From contig JAEEYY010000108.1 of NCBI GenBank assembly GCA_016288355.1, positions 1 through 23,440 of the forward strand: a stretch of DNA of 23,440 nucleotides. The letters are read 5' to 3'. Below the pieces are notes generated by a model. That model was not told where the DNA came from. It saw nothing but the letters and a program-made list of their open reading frames with translations, and did no database searches. The position numbers were made by a program, and so were the translations under genes. This DNA comes from Synergistes sp. Its GTDB lineage: Bacteria > Synergistota > Synergistia > Synergistales > Synergistaceae. Shown here piece after piece: positions 14,451-22,835 of the stretch; within the stretch, counting starts at the first letter, position 1, and each line of letters starts with the position of its first letter.

Positions 14451-15701
14451 TTACTGTTTTTTCAGGTCGCATTTTACTCTAAGCGGGCCCTCGCTGTAAA
14501 TATCCCTTTCGGTAACTATCTCCAGCACGATGCTGTTTTTTGCCTGTTCTATTTTGTCGATGGCGTCGATCAGATCGCCTGAGTCCACAGAACCGATATT
14601 TCCTGTCAGAGGATCGCGCAGCACGCCGTCTCCTGCCGCTCTCTGGTTGAGCGTGCGCAGCGCCTGCGAGACGGTTTCTTCTATCTCATCGCGTGCTGTT
14701 CCGGGCTCGAATTTATGAGTGTAAAGTACCTTCCCCTTTTCATAAATGAGCACGGACGGGTAGGTCTCTATCTTTGTGTTGACCTCTTCTCCCTCCACAG
14801 CGTTTCCGACTGCCGTAAGGCGCATCATCCATCTCCCGTTTGCGCCCGCCAGCCTGCTGCGTGCAGCGTTTGCGGAATCAGGCGTCACGTTTGGCAGTTT
14901 TACCTTTTCAATGTCCCTTATGCCGAAACGATAGGCCAGAAGCGTGCGTGCCTCGCTGCGCAGCGCCTCGGTACGCTCGGCGACCTGCGCCTCTGTAATG
15001 GGGGAACCTGTTATAACGGTCTGGGCAAGCACTTCATCCGAGAAGGCCGCTATTCTTCCCTCTCTCAGTCTCTGGATGCCGGATTTCAGGCTGTCGGCTT
15101 CTTTTTTCAGCGCAGCAATGGATGTTTCGAGTTTTTTGCTTTCGGAGAGGAGCTTTTCTTTTTCTTTGCGCAGCCCGTCCTGTTCGGAGAGCAGCTTATC
15201 TTTTTCTTTGCGCAGAGACTGCTGCTCGGAATACATTTTATCGCGCATCGCAGTCATTTCAGAGAGTTTTGTCTGTGTCTCACCGAGCTTCTTTGCCCCT
15301 TCTTCAAGCCGCACTTCGACTTCTCTCAGCTCTTCTTCTTTTCCCGCAAGGTCGCCCCGGCTCTGGAACAGGTCCACTTCCATGCGGCTTATCGTATCTT
15401 CGTTCTTTTTCAGTTCTTCGCGCGTCGAAGTGAGCTGGCGCTGTATCACCTGCATGCTGAAAAGGGCGGTGCGGACCTGTTCGGAAGCCACGCTCAGCGT
15501 TAAGATCGTGGCAAGCGCGATGCCTACTCCGGTCAGTATCGAAATTATGCGTGAAGTGTATCTCGGGCGCAGCTTCATGAAGGTTATGCGCTTTTTGCCG
15601 AGCTTCATGCCTATCACGTCGCCCGCCCAGGATACAAGCGCGCTGACTGCTATCAGAGTCCCTATAAGCACCCAGTTTATGTCGTGAAAAATCTCAAACA
15701 A
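14451..15701 (-). CDS. DUF3084-type membrane protein with long coiled coil
   Basis: Two N-terminal hydrophobic helices (about residues 9-28 and 51-70) flank a conserved loop, GDVIGMKLGKKRITFMKLRPRYTSR, the hallmark I associate with DUF3084 proteins. A heptad-rich coiled coil follows (about 75-205) with internal repeats (SEQQSLRKEKDKLLSEQDGL and similar). The C-terminal half is a soluble alpha/beta domain. It is probably anchored in the inner membrane; function is unknown for the family. The only usable start is TTG 15701, because an in-frame stop lies 12 bases upstream. It has no good ribosome site of its own, so translation may depend on a leader frame that overlaps its start. Confidence 0.85.
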   Translation of the reverse strand: MFEIFHDINWVLIGTLIAVSALVSWAGDVIGMKLGKKRITFMKLRPRYTSRIISILTGVGIALATILTLSVASEQVRTALFSMQVIQRQLTSTREELKKNEDTISRMEVDLFQSRGDLAGKEEELREVEVRLEEGAKKLGETQTKLSEMTAMRDKMYSEQQSLRKEKDKLLSEQDGLRKEKEKLLSESKKLETSIAALKKEADSLKSGIQRLREGRIAAFSDEVLAQTVITGSPITEAQVAERTEALRSEARTLLAYRFGIRDIEKVKLPNVTPDSANAARSRLAGANGRWMMRLTAVGNAVEGEEVNTKIETYPSVLIYEKGKVLYTHKFEPGTARDEIEETVSQALRTLNQRAAGDGVLRDPLTGNIGSVDSGDLIDAIDKIEQAKNSIVLEIVTERDIYSEGPLRVKCDLKKQ

Positions 15702-15753
15702 TGCTCTGATCTACCCCGCAGTAAAATAAAATTCCGCAGATATACCCATACAA
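15694..15753 (-). CDS. Possible 19-codon leader frame overlapping the DUF3084 start
   Basis: AAGGAG at 15761-15766 (minus strand) lies 7 bases before TTG 15753, which opens a 19-codon frame ending in TGA at 15694, eight bases inside the DUF3084 gene. The same ribosome site is 11 bases from ATG 15749, which opens a 12-codon frame ending at 15711. Either could couple translation to the DUF3084 gene, whose own start lacks a ribosome site. There is no protein similarity to judge by, so this is tentative. Confidence 0.35.
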   Translation of the reverse strand: MYGYICGILFYCGVDQSIV

Positions 15754-15768
15754 TGAACCGCTCCTTAC

Positions 15769-15777
15769 ATTATAGCA
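15769..15777 (-). promoter_or_regulatory. Extended -10 promoter for the DUF3084 gene
   Basis: On the minus strand TGCTATAAT (15777 to 15769) is a perfect extended -10 element. No good -35 is seen 17 bases upstream, which is usual for extended -10 promoters. It lies about 70 bases before the DUF3084 start and 8 bases upstream of the AAGGAG of the leader frames. Confidence 0.6.
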
Positions 15778-15836
15778 GTAAAAGACGGAAGCTGCGCTGT
15801 CATCAAGGCGCAAAGGAGCGGCTCTTTATGCTTTTG

Positions 15837-17054
15837 TCATTCATATTTCAGCGCTTCTATCGGATTGAGCAGGGAGGCTTTGTATGCCGGGTAGTAGCCG
15901 AAACCGACTCCCACCATCGCGGAAAAGACGAACGCAAGCACGATGGAACCTGAGGTAAAGACCGGCGGGGCGGATGTAAATGACGAAAGAGCATATCCGG
16001 CGCCGACACCGGCCAATATGCCAAGTACTCCTCCCACCATGGAAAGAACGACGGCTTCTATCAGGAACTGCATCCTTATGTCGCGTTCAGTGGCGCCTAC
16101 CGCCATTCTTATCCCGATCTCGCGAGTACGCTCGGTTACGGAGACCAGCATGATGTTCATTATGCCTATGCCCCCTACGACGAGCGATATGAAGGCTATG
16201 GACCCAAGCAGCATCGACATTATCGTAGTCGTGTTGCGCCTGGCCTCAAGCATCTGGGAGACGTTTCTCACCGAGAAATCGTCGGCTTCGCCCCTTTTTA
16301 TCTTATGCCGCTCCCGGAGCAGAACTTCTGTTTCATTCTGGATATATGAGAGCGCTTCCATCGATACGCCTTTAATATATATATTCCCTATCCTTCCGGC
16401 GGTTTTCCAGCGGACAAGGCGGCGCTGCGCCGCAGTCAGCGGGACAAGGACAAAGTCGTCCTGGTCGCTGCCCATCGAAGATACACCCTTTGATTCAAAT
16501 ACCCCGACGATATTGAAGGGTATCTTGTTTATCCTTATGGATTTGCCGAGAGGGTTCTCCCCTGAGAAGAGCTTATCCGCGACGGTCTGCCCGATAACCG
16601 CGACCTTCGCGCCCTGTCGGACGTCGCTTGCGCCTATATCGCGCCCTCTGGCAATATTCCATTCCTGTACGTACGAGTAATCGCTGGTGCTCCCTATAAT
16701 GCTTGAGTTCCAGTTCATGTTCTCGTATACGAGAGTCGCGCTTAAGTTTATCATCGGGGCCACTGCGTCCACTCCCGATACCTCTTTTTCTATCGCCTGA
16801 GCGTCGTCATAGGTGAGATAACGGGTAGTGCCCGTGTTTGAACGCCCGGGCCTGTCGGGGAAGACCATTATAAAGTTGCTTCCGAACGATGAGATCTGTT
16901 CGTCTATGCTCTTATTGGCTCCGGCTCCTACCGCAAAGGCAGCGATAACGGCTGCCACGCCTATGATTATGCCAAGGGCGGTGAGCATCGACCTCGTCTT
17001 GTTTCTGCGAAGTGCGGTAACAGAAGCGGAAAAAACTTCGACTGCCGGTATCAT
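15837..17054 (-). CDS. MacB/FtsX-type ABC transporter permease
   Basis: The 405 residues have the standard MacB half-permease layout: TM1 at about residues 25-45, a large periplasmic domain (about 46-270), then three helices near 280-305, 330-360 and 370-395. The family signature RTREIGIRMAVGATERDI lies between TM2 and TM3. In E. coli MacB this part is fused to the ATPase; here the two are separate genes overlapping in an ATGA junction. It works as a dimer that couples ATP hydrolysis to push substrates from the periplasm into the TolC channel (mechanotransmission). The substrate could be a macrolide, a peptide, a lipoprotein or a siderophore. It is the last gene of the operon; no convincing terminator follows. 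Confidence 0.92.
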   Translation of the reverse strand: MIPAVEVFSASVTALRRNKTRSMLTALGIIIGVAAVIAAFAVGAGANKSIDEQISSFGSNFIMVFPDRPGRSNTGTTRYLTYDDAQAIEKEVSGVDAVAPMINLSATLVYENMNWNSSIIGSTSDYSYVQEWNIARGRDIGASDVRQGAKVAVIGQTVADKLFSGENPLGKSIRINKIPFNIVGVFESKGVSSMGSDQDDFVLVPLTAAQRRLVRWKTAGRIGNIYIKGVSMEALSYIQNETEVLLRERHKIKRGEADDFSVRNVSQMLEARRNTTTIMSMLLGSIAFISLVVGGIGIMNIMLVSVTERTREIGIRMAVGATERDIRMQFLIEAVVLSMVGGVLGILAGVGAGYALSSFTSAPPVFTSGSIVLAFVFSAMVGVGFGYYPAYKASLLNPIEALKYE

Positions 17055-17818
17055 GCGCCCTCGCCTCCGTTCTCTGCTGCCTGCCCATCGGTCTTTTCCG
17101 GAGCTTTCGCCGCCTGCTGCTGCACAAAGCGCCGGTTTTTGTTGATCTCGTCCTTAATTACCACGCCGTCCTTAAAGTAGAGTATGCGCTTTGCATACTG
17201 CGCCACGTCGGGCTCATGTGTTACCAGCAGTATCGTCATACCTTCGTCGTTAAGGCGGCAGAAGAGGGCCATTATCTCGTCGCTCGTCTTTGAGTCGAGG
17301 TTTCCGGTAGGTTCGTCTGCCATCAGAATCTCAGCACGGTTCACTATGCCCCGCGCGATCGCTACACGCTGCTGCTGGCCGCCGGAGAGCTGCGACGGTT
17401 CATGATATATGCGCTCGGCAAGCCCCATCTCGATCAGGGCCTCTTTTGCCTTTGCATGGCGTTCCTTTCTTGGAATCCCGGCATACAGCAGCGGCAGCTC
17501 GACGTTCTCAAGCGCCGTTGTCTTCGAGAGCAGGTTGAAGCCCTGAAAGACAAAGCCTATCATTTCGTTTCTGATATGCGCGAGCTCGTCGCTGTCCATA
17601 TCTTCCACACTTCGGTCATCAAGGTAGTACTCTCCGGAAGTGGGGCGGTCAAGGCAGCCGAGTATATTCATCGTCGTAGACTTTCCGGAGCCGGACGGCC
17701 CCATCATCGCGACGAACTCTCCGCGCTCTATGCTCAGATTTACGCCGTGGAGTATCTCTACTTCGTCATTTCCGAGCTTAAAGCTTTTTCTTATATCCCT
17801 TAGCTCTACGAGGGGCAT
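17051..17818 (-). CDS. MacB/LolD-type ABC transporter ATPase
   Basis: The 255 residues show every ABC ATPase motif: Walker A GPSGSGKST (40-48), Q-loop Gln92, signature LSGGQQQR (144-151), Walker B ILMADEP with Glu169, and switch His201. GNLDSKTSDEIM matches the MacB/LolD/FtsE group. The C-terminus has an unusual polar tail rich in Gln, Ala, Gly and Glu (about 228-255), which may be a remnant of the linker that joins the domains in fused MacB proteins. The start ATG 17818 immediately follows the adaptor stop, with GAGGG upstream. It powers the permease encoded next. Confidence 0.95.
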   Translation of the reverse strand: MPLVELRDIRKSFKLGNDEVEILHGVNLSIERGEFVAMMGPSGSGKSTTMNILGCLDRPTSGEYYLDDRSVEDMDSDELAHIRNEMIGFVFQGFNLLSKTTALENVELPLLYAGIPRKERHAKAKEALIEMGLAERIYHEPSQLSGGQQQRVAIARGIVNRAEILMADEPTGNLDSKTSDEIMALFCRLNDEGMTILLVTHEPDVAQYAKRILYFKDGVVIKDEINKNRRFVQQQAAKAPEKTDGQAAENGGEGA

Positions 17819-17819
17819 T

Positions 17820-19016
17820 TTATTTTCCCTCTTTCGGAACGATAATGCCCGTTATTACTTTTTCCCCTTCGCTGATGCCCGACAGGATCTCTGTCCTGTT
17901 GCCGTCGGTCAGACCTCTTTTGACCTCGACACGCACGGGTTTTTTCTTATCCAGCGTGTAAACTGCGGGGGCAGAGGTCTCCGCGATATTGCGCCTCGGT
18001 CCTCCGGGACCCGGCATGCCCATCCCGGCAGACCCGCTGCCATCCGAAGGTTTGAAGCGGAATGCGCTGTTCGGAACGGTGAGCACATCCTTGCGGCTCT
18101 CAAGTATCAGCGACACGTTTGCCGTCATGCCCGGCAGAAGCTTGCCGTCCGGGTTGCTGAGTTTGACTATCACGGTATATGTGACGACATTGTCGCTGCT
18201 GTGAGGCGAAAGGCGCACCTGCGTCACTTTGCCGCTGAAATTCTGGTTCGGATACGCATCCACGCTGAAGACAGCTTCCTGCCCCTCATGGACGCCGCCG
18301 ATGTCGGCTTCGTCCACATTGACTTCGACCTGCATCTGTGTCAGGTCGCGCGCTATCTCGGCAATTGAAGGAGTCTGATAGCTTGCCGCCACGGTCTGCC
18401 CTTCTTCTACGTTTTTAGCCACGACTACACCGTCGACAGGCGAGTATATTTTGGTGTATCCCAGATTTATCCTGGATTTCCGCAGGGAGGCCTCTACCTG
18501 CGTTGCCTTGGCCTGAGCGGCGGCCAGGCTTGCTTTTGCTTTGAGCCATGAGCTCATGTCGGCGTCGACGTCCGCCTTTGCAATGAGATCGCGCTTTGCG
18601 AGTTCCTGCGTGCGGGCGAGGTTTTTGGCCGCAACGTCAAGGCCGGCCCTGGCGTTTGCGATATCGGCCCTGGCGGAGGCAAGGGAGGCCTCGTTCTGCG
18701 CAACGTCGGCGGCCTGCGTCTCGGAGTCCATCAGCGCGATAAGCTGTCCCTGCTTCACAACGCTGTTGTAATCAAAGTAAAGCTCCTTTATCGTGCCCGA
18801 TATCTGCGTACCTACGTCTACCGTTTCCACAGGGTTCAGCGTTCCGGTGGCCTGTATCGTTGAGAGGATGTCGGCCCGTACGACCGGGGCTGTGTTGTAC
18901 TGTATCTCGGCGCCGCGGGTGGAGTGGAAGTAGTAGCCCCCTGCGGCTGCCGCAATGATAACGAGCAGCGCGGCGATCTTGAAAAATCTTCCTTTTTTTG
19001 TCCTGCTATTTCCCAT
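17820..19016 (-). CDS. MacA-like periplasmic adaptor (HlyD/RND membrane fusion protein)
   Basis: The 398 residues begin with a basic N-terminus and one inner-membrane helix (13-30). A lipoyl half follows (VDVGTQISGTIKEL, 67-80), then a long alpha-helical hairpin (about 98-185), the second lipoyl half (YSPVDGVVVAKNVEEGQTV) and a beta-barrel domain. It bridges the MacB permease and the TolC channel across the periplasm. A Gly/Met/Pro-rich stretch, GSGSAGMGMPGPGGP (about 333-347), interrupts the C-terminal membrane-proximal region and looks like a flexible loop. The ribosome site GGAGG lies inside the TolC gene, 8 bases before ATG 19016, and the genes overlap by 11 bases. Confidence 0.93.
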   Translation of the reverse strand: MGNSRTKKGRFFKIAALLVIIAAAAGGYYFHSTRGAEIQYNTAPVVRADILSTIQATGTLNPVETVDVGTQISGTIKELYFDYNSVVKQGQLIALMDSETQAADVAQNEASLASARADIANARAGLDVAAKNLARTQELAKRDLIAKADVDADMSSWLKAKASLAAAQAKATQVEASLRKSRINLGYTKIYSPVDGVVVAKNVEEGQTVAASYQTPSIAEIARDLTQMQVEVNVDEADIGGVHEGQEAVFSVDAYPNQNFSGKVTQVRLSPHSSDNVVTYTVIVKLSNPDGKLLPGMTANVSLILESRKDVLTVPNSAFRFKPSDGSGSAGMGMPGPGGPRRNIAETSAPAVYTLDKKKPVRVEVKRGLTDGNRTEILSGISEGEKVITGIIVPKEGK

Positions 19017-20274
19017 AATTCAATCCTCCCATGGCTTTTTCAAGGTCTATCTGCGCAGCCTTGCAGTTGTAAAGGGCAAGTATCCTGTTTGCTGAAGCGG
19101 ATGCGTAGCTGTCTACCGCGTTCGATATCTCAAGGCTGTCGCCTACGCCTGCTTCATAGCGCCCCTGCGCGAGGTCAAGAGTCGCTTTTGCCGAGCGCTC
19201 AGCCTCGAGGGACGATACCAGCGCTTCCTTTGATTCTCTGAGAGCTTCCCATGCCTGTCGCACTTCAAGCGTTATATTATTTGAGAGCGCCGAAAGTTCG
19301 GCCTCGGCTGCCCTGAGATTTGCCTCGGAGTGTTCTATGTTGCTTTTTGTAAGCCCTCCGTCGATGATAGGGACCGAAAGCGAGAGCCCCGCGCTCCATT
19401 CGCCTCTTTCAAACGGAGAGTCCCCTCCGAAGCCGTAACCGGCGGAAGCAGAGACGGAGGGCGAAAGGCCCTTCATCTGGACCGTGAGGTCTTTCTTTGC
19501 CGCCTCGACCCTTTTCTTCTTTGCCTCAAGCTCAGGCCGGTTTTCCTGGGATCTTCTTATCGCTTCATCAAGAGGTACGTTCCACTCTTCGAAATCAAGC
19601 TCGTCTTTTACTTCCTTTATCATGCGCCCCGGCTCTCCCATTGCATTTGCAAGACGTGCGCGCAGCTGCTCTATAGACGATTCCGACCTTACCACCGCAA
19701 GCTTCGAAGAAGCAAGGTCAGCCTCGGCTTTTGTTACTTCGATCTTCGGCTTGGTGCCCACTTCGTAAAATGAACGCGCCCACTTGAGCCTCTTTTCGTA
19801 GTTTTCGTGACGGGTGATCGCGACCTCATTTTCTCTCGTTGCGCGGTTCAGACCGTAATATGCGCTGCACACTTCCTGTATCAGCGACTCGCGCTGAGCC
19901 TCCAGGTCCGCCTCTGCCGCCTCTGTCGAAAGCTTTGCTCCGGCGACTCTTGCCTTGCGGCGCCCCCAGTCGCTTATCGACTGTTCGGCTCTTATATTTG
20001 TCGAATAGCTGCCGCTGTTGTTGTCTCCTGTAAGTCCTGTTCCGAAGCGGTTGTAAGAGCTTCCGGCAGACATCTGAAGGTTTCCGCCGGCAGCAGCCTG
20101 GCCGATGCCGGCGCGCGAAGCAGCCACCCTTTCGCTGTAGGCCGTGAGGTTAGGGTTTCTTGCCATCGCCGTGGCTATGCATTCGGAAAGAGTCAGCGTT
20201 TCAGCGCAGGCCGGCGCCGCGCAGAGCGCCAGTATTATGAAAGCCGCAGGATGCTTCAAAAAATTTATCTTCAT
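19006..20274 (-). CDS. TolC-like outer membrane efflux protein
   Basis: This outer membrane channel has the duplicated OEP layout: two repeats, each with a long coiled helix pair (YYGLNRATRENEVAI... and EVRQAWEALRESKEALVSS...). AAGGAG lies 8 bases before ATG 20274, giving 422 residues. An upstream in-frame TTG at 20295 lies within the kinase 3' end and has no ribosome site, so it was not used. Residues 1-24 are a signal peptide (MKINFLKHP..., hydrophobic FIILALCAAP, cleavage after ACA). Mature N-terminus ETLTLSECIATAMARNPNL is typical of TolC proteins. It has no lipobox cysteine at the cleavage site, unlike OprM-type factors. Its presence shows the cell has an outer membrane. Confidence 0.93.
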   Translation of the reverse strand: MKINFLKHPAAFIILALCAAPACAETLTLSECIATAMARNPNLTAYSERVAASRAGIGQAAAGGNLQMSAGSSYNRFGTGLTGDNNSGSYSTNIRAEQSISDWGRRKARVAGAKLSTEAAEADLEAQRESLIQEVCSAYYGLNRATRENEVAITRHENYEKRLKWARSFYEVGTKPKIEVTKAEADLASSKLAVVRSESSIEQLRARLANAMGEPGRMIKEVKDELDFEEWNVPLDEAIRRSQENRPELEAKKKRVEAAKKDLTVQMKGLSPSVSASAGYGFGGDSPFERGEWSAGLSLSVPIIDGGLTKSNIEHSEANLRAAEAELSALSNNITLEVRQAWEALRESKEALVSSLEAERSAKATLDLAQGRYEAGVGDSLEISNAVDSYASASANRILALYNCKAAQIDLEKAMGGLNYGK

Positions 20275-20287
20275 TGGTTTTGCTCCT

Positions 20288-21676
20288 TTATTCAATATCC
20301 CTGCACGGAATCTTTATTGTGAAACAGCTTCCTTCGCCGGGACGGCTTTTTACCGAAATGGTCCCGCAGTGCGCGTCGATTATGGCCTTCACTATCGCAA
20401 GCCCGATGCCGAGCCCGCCGCTTGCCCGCGTACGGGATACGTCTGTCCTGTAGAACCTTTCGAAGATATAGGGCAGATCGTTTTCCGAAATACCTATGCC
20501 GCTGTCGCTCACTTCAACGATAAAATCGTCTTTGATCTTATTCATTTTTACGGAGACTTTGCCTCCGGTGTCCGTGTAGCGCAGCGCGTTTGAAAGGAGG
20601 TTTTCTATTACCTGCCTTATCTTGGCCGCGTCAACAGCAGCAGTGATTCCATGTTCGATCTCACGGGAAAGCTCCACGCCCTTGTTGCCGTAAAGGGGGT
20701 CGAATATCATGGCTGCCTTCTCGACTATCTGGGAAACGTCGACCTTTTCAATGGAGAGAGAGTGCCCGGCGCTTTCTATATTTGTCAGTTTCTCGGCTTC
20801 CTGTATCAGCTGGGAAAGACGGTCGACCTCGCTTACCGTAAGGCGTATCCTTTCCGGCGTAGGCTCCCAGACGCCGTCCTCTATCGCTTCCAGATGTGAT
20901 TTTATGATCGTGACCGGATTGCGCAGCTCGTGAGCGAGATCGCTCAGCAGTCTGCGGCGAAGCTTTTCCTGAGCTTCGAGAGTGCTGCCGAGACGGTCTA
21001 CGCTGTCCATAAGCTCAGAGAGCTCCGTTATATCGGAGTCCGCCCTGTCCTCTATTTCGTAATTTCCCCGGCTTATCTGCTGCGCGCGCTTTGCCGCGTT
21101 CAGCACGGGCCGGCTTATGCGGAATGCCATGAAGAAAGCTATCGCAGCGGCTACTGCCAGCATAAGACCTACCGCGTAAAACATTATGCGGTTGAATTTC
21201 CTGAGGAATGCCCCTTCAGGGCTGAAGTTGAAAGGAACGTGCAGTATGCGCAGGCCGCCTATCCTCTGCCCGTTTATAAGGATCTCGCGGCTGTCTGTGA
21301 TGAGATCCTCCTCGCGCAGTTCGCGCAGGGCTTTGCCTGACTTGCTGCGAGCTGCGGAGAGCTGCTGGAGCCTGCTGTAGGTGCGCACTTCATCGCCGTC
21401 TTCGTCGGTAAGCTGCACAGTGACGATCGGCCAGCGCAGAAAATCGGCGCTGAGCGGGAGCATAGCGCACAGATCCCACGAGCCGCTCTGCACATAAAAA
21501 GCCGCAAAGAGCTTTGCGATCTCATCCTCATTCTCGCGCAGCCTCTCGGACGCGAAATTTCTGAACTGCCTGTCAAGCAGCTCGGAGATGGCAGTGGGAA
21601 TGATCAGCATGCATACGAGCACGATGACCATGTACTGGAATATCAGCTGGGTCCGGAGCGATCTCTTTACAGTCAT
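20288..21676 (-). CDS. Sensor histidine kinase
   Basis: The 462 residues contain TM1 (about 10-30), a periplasmic sensor domain of about 130 residues, TM2 (about 163-185) and HAMP (186-238). The phosphoacceptor H-box is LLSDLAHELRNPV, with His249. The ATPase domain shows N-box NLLSNALRYT, G1 DSGIGIS, F-box FERFYR and G2 GGLGIGLAI. It overlaps the response regulator gene by four bases. The periplasmic domain likely senses the exported substrate or envelope stress, and the partner regulator likely controls this same operon (inference from gene order). Confidence 0.95.
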   Translation of the reverse strand: MTVKRSLRTQLIFQYMVIVLVCMLIIPTAISELLDRQFRNFASERLRENEDEIAKLFAAFYVQSGSWDLCAMLPLSADFLRWPIVTVQLTDEDGDEVRTYSRLQQLSAARSKSGKALRELREEDLITDSREILINGQRIGGLRILHVPFNFSPEGAFLRKFNRIMFYAVGLMLAVAAAIAFFMAFRISRPVLNAAKRAQQISRGNYEIEDRADSDITELSELMDSVDRLGSTLEAQEKLRRRLLSDLAHELRNPVTIIKSHLEAIEDGVWEPTPERIRLTVSEVDRLSQLIQEAEKLTNIESAGHSLSIEKVDVSQIVEKAAMIFDPLYGNKGVELSREIEHGITAAVDAAKIRQVIENLLSNALRYTDTGGKVSVKMNKIKDDFIVEVSDSGIGISENDLPYIFERFYRTDVSRTRASGGLGIGLAIVKAIIDAHCGTISVKSRPGEGSCFTIKIPCRDIE

Positions 21677-22362
21677 TTTACACCGTCGGATATCTTATAG
21701 CCGAAGCCGTGCACGGTGCGTATATAGCCGTTGTCATGCTCCGCGTCGCTCAGCTTCTTTCTTATATTCTTGATATAGCTGTCTATCGATCTTTCAAAAC
21801 CTTCGTATTCATAGCCCAGCGCGTATGTTATAAGGTCGTCCCTGCTCCAGGTCTTTTCGGGACGGGATGCCATTCTGGAAAGGATAAGAAATTCGTTGCG
21901 GGTCAGGGATATTTCTTCGCCGTTCTTCTTGACCGTAAAATTCTGCGGGTCTATGACAAGAGAATCTCCAACTTTGATAAGGCTGGCGGCCGCAGTGTTC
22001 TCTCCGCCGCCCTTTCTCAGGTTTGCGCGTATGCGCGCCATCAGTATCTTGGGGGAGAAGGGCTTGACTATATAGTCGTCGGCGCCTGCGTCGAGCCCCG
22101 CCACGATGTCTTCCTCACCGCTTTTTGCGGTGACCATGATTATCGGCGCGTTCGAGCTGCGGCGTATCTCGCTGCATACATCCGCGCCCGCCATGCCGGG
22201 AAGCATAAGGTCAAGCAGGACAAGATCAAAATTTCCGGAATTGAACTTCGCAAGCCCCGTGAGTCCGTCGCCCGCTATATCCGCGCTGAAGCCTTCCCGT
22301 TCTATATAAGCCTTTTCGACCTCCGCTATCGCCCTTTCATCCTCTATTATCAGTATGTTCAT
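21673..22362 (-). CDS. OmpR-family response regulator
   Basis: The receiver domain (1-115) starts MNILIIEDE and carries the phosphoacceptor Asp51 in LVLLDLMLPG and the conserved Lys in IVKPFSP (about 101). The C-terminal winged helix DNA-binding domain (about 130-229) contains LTRNEFLILSRMASRPEKTWSRDDL and RSIDSYIKNIRKKL. ATG 22362 is preferred (229 residues, the normal family start, preceded by AAGGCGGT); an in-frame GTG at 22383 would add seven atypical residues. It heads the six-gene operon regulator-kinase-TolC-adaptor-ATPase-permease, and autoregulation is likely. Confidence 0.95.
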   Translation of the reverse strand: MNILIIEDERAIAEVEKAYIEREGFSADIAGDGLTGLAKFNSGNFDLVLLDLMLPGMAGADVCSEIRRSSNAPIIMVTAKSGEEDIVAGLDAGADDYIVKPFSPKILMARIRANLRKGGGENTAAASLIKVGDSLVIDPQNFTVKKNGEEISLTRNEFLILSRMASRPEKTWSRDDLITYALGYEYEGFERSIDSYIKNIRKKLSDAEHDNGYIRTVHGFGYKISDGVK

Positions 22363-22644
22363 CAGGGCCGCACCGCCTTTCACACATTTCTTCTGTCTTC
22401 GGCGCTGTGTTTATATTTAAACGTCTTTGTCCGTGCGGCCGGAAAAACAATCAATCATAAGAGCATTATGTTTGCCGCAGAGGACAGAAACGAATAAAAA
22501 ATAAAAACAACGCCTTTTCTTCATGCCGATCATATTCTATACATTAAATATGTGAATTTTATGATTTGAAAACTGCATATAAGCAATGTATTTTGAGCTT
22601 ATGTGCTGCATGCCGTCAGCTTAGCCGGATAAGCCTCCGTTTTC
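22363..22644. other. Intergenic region between the export operon and tRNA-Cys
   Basis: About 280 bases without a credible gene. It must contain the promoter and operator of the response-regulator operon on the minus strand, but no clear -35/-10 pair could be picked. It is AT-rich between 22480 and 22600 and holds one imperfect palindrome (22575-22606, separate entry). Confidence 0.6.
22575..22606. repeat. Imperfect palindrome, 10-bp arms
   Basis: GCATATAAGC (22575-22584) and GCTTATGTGC (22597-22606) are complementary except for one G-T wobble, with a 12-base spacer (22-base centre spacing). There is no T-run after either arm, so it is more like a protein-binding site than a terminator. It lies about 210 bases upstream of the response-regulator start and 40 bases before the tRNA promoter. 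Confidence 0.4.
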
Positions 22645-22673
22645 TTGACATAAAGCACAGCGCTTGATATACT
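22645..22673 (+). promoter_or_regulatory. Sigma-70 promoter of tRNA-Cys
   Basis: TTGACA (22645-22650), a 17-base spacer and TATACT (22668-22673) make a near-consensus promoter, with transcription expected near 22680, a few bases before the mature tRNA 5' end. Confidence 0.9.
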
Positions 22674-22687
22674 TTTCGCTGTTGCGG

Positions 22688-22761
22688 GGCGGCATAGCCA
22701 AGTGGTAAGGCAGAGGACTGCAAATCCTTCATCCCCAGTTCGAGTCTGGGTGCCGCCTCCA
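22688..22761 (+). tRNA. tRNA-Cys (anticodon GCA)
   Basis: A complete cloverleaf of 74 bases. The acceptor stem GGCGGCA (22688-22694) pairs with TGCCGCC (22751-22757), followed by discriminator T and encoded CCA. The D arm contains AGTGGTAAGG. The anticodon stem is GAGGA/TCCTT around loop CTGCAAA, with GCA as anticodon. The T arm is CCCAG TTCGAGT CTGGG. U73 is the identity base expected for cysteine tRNA. Confidence 0.97.
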
Positions 22762-22802
22762 TGCATAAAAAGAGCTTTTATCAGAAATTACAGGATTTAA
22801 CA

Positions 22803-22835
22803 GGAAGCCGGTACGTTGCCGGCTTTCTTTTTTTT
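22803..22835 (+). terminator. Rho-independent terminator downstream of tRNA-Cys
   Basis: AAGCCGG (22805-22811) pairs with CCGGCTT (22819-22825) around a 7-base loop, followed directly by TCTTTTTTTT. It lies about 42 bases after the tRNA and gives a clean end to a single-gene transcript. Confidence 0.9.

Noticed and set aside
14715..15687. Long plus-strand open frames (262 and 247 codons) opposite the DUF3084 gene
   Set aside because: They mirror the coiled-coil gene on the other strand; their translations are rich in Ser, Phe and Cys with no domain pattern, whereas the minus-strand frame has clear helices and a recognisable N-terminal motif.
21709..22497. 262-codon plus-strand frame opposite the response regulator
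   Set aside because: The minus-strand frame has all receiver and winged-helix motifs; the plus frame has none and is a shadow of it.
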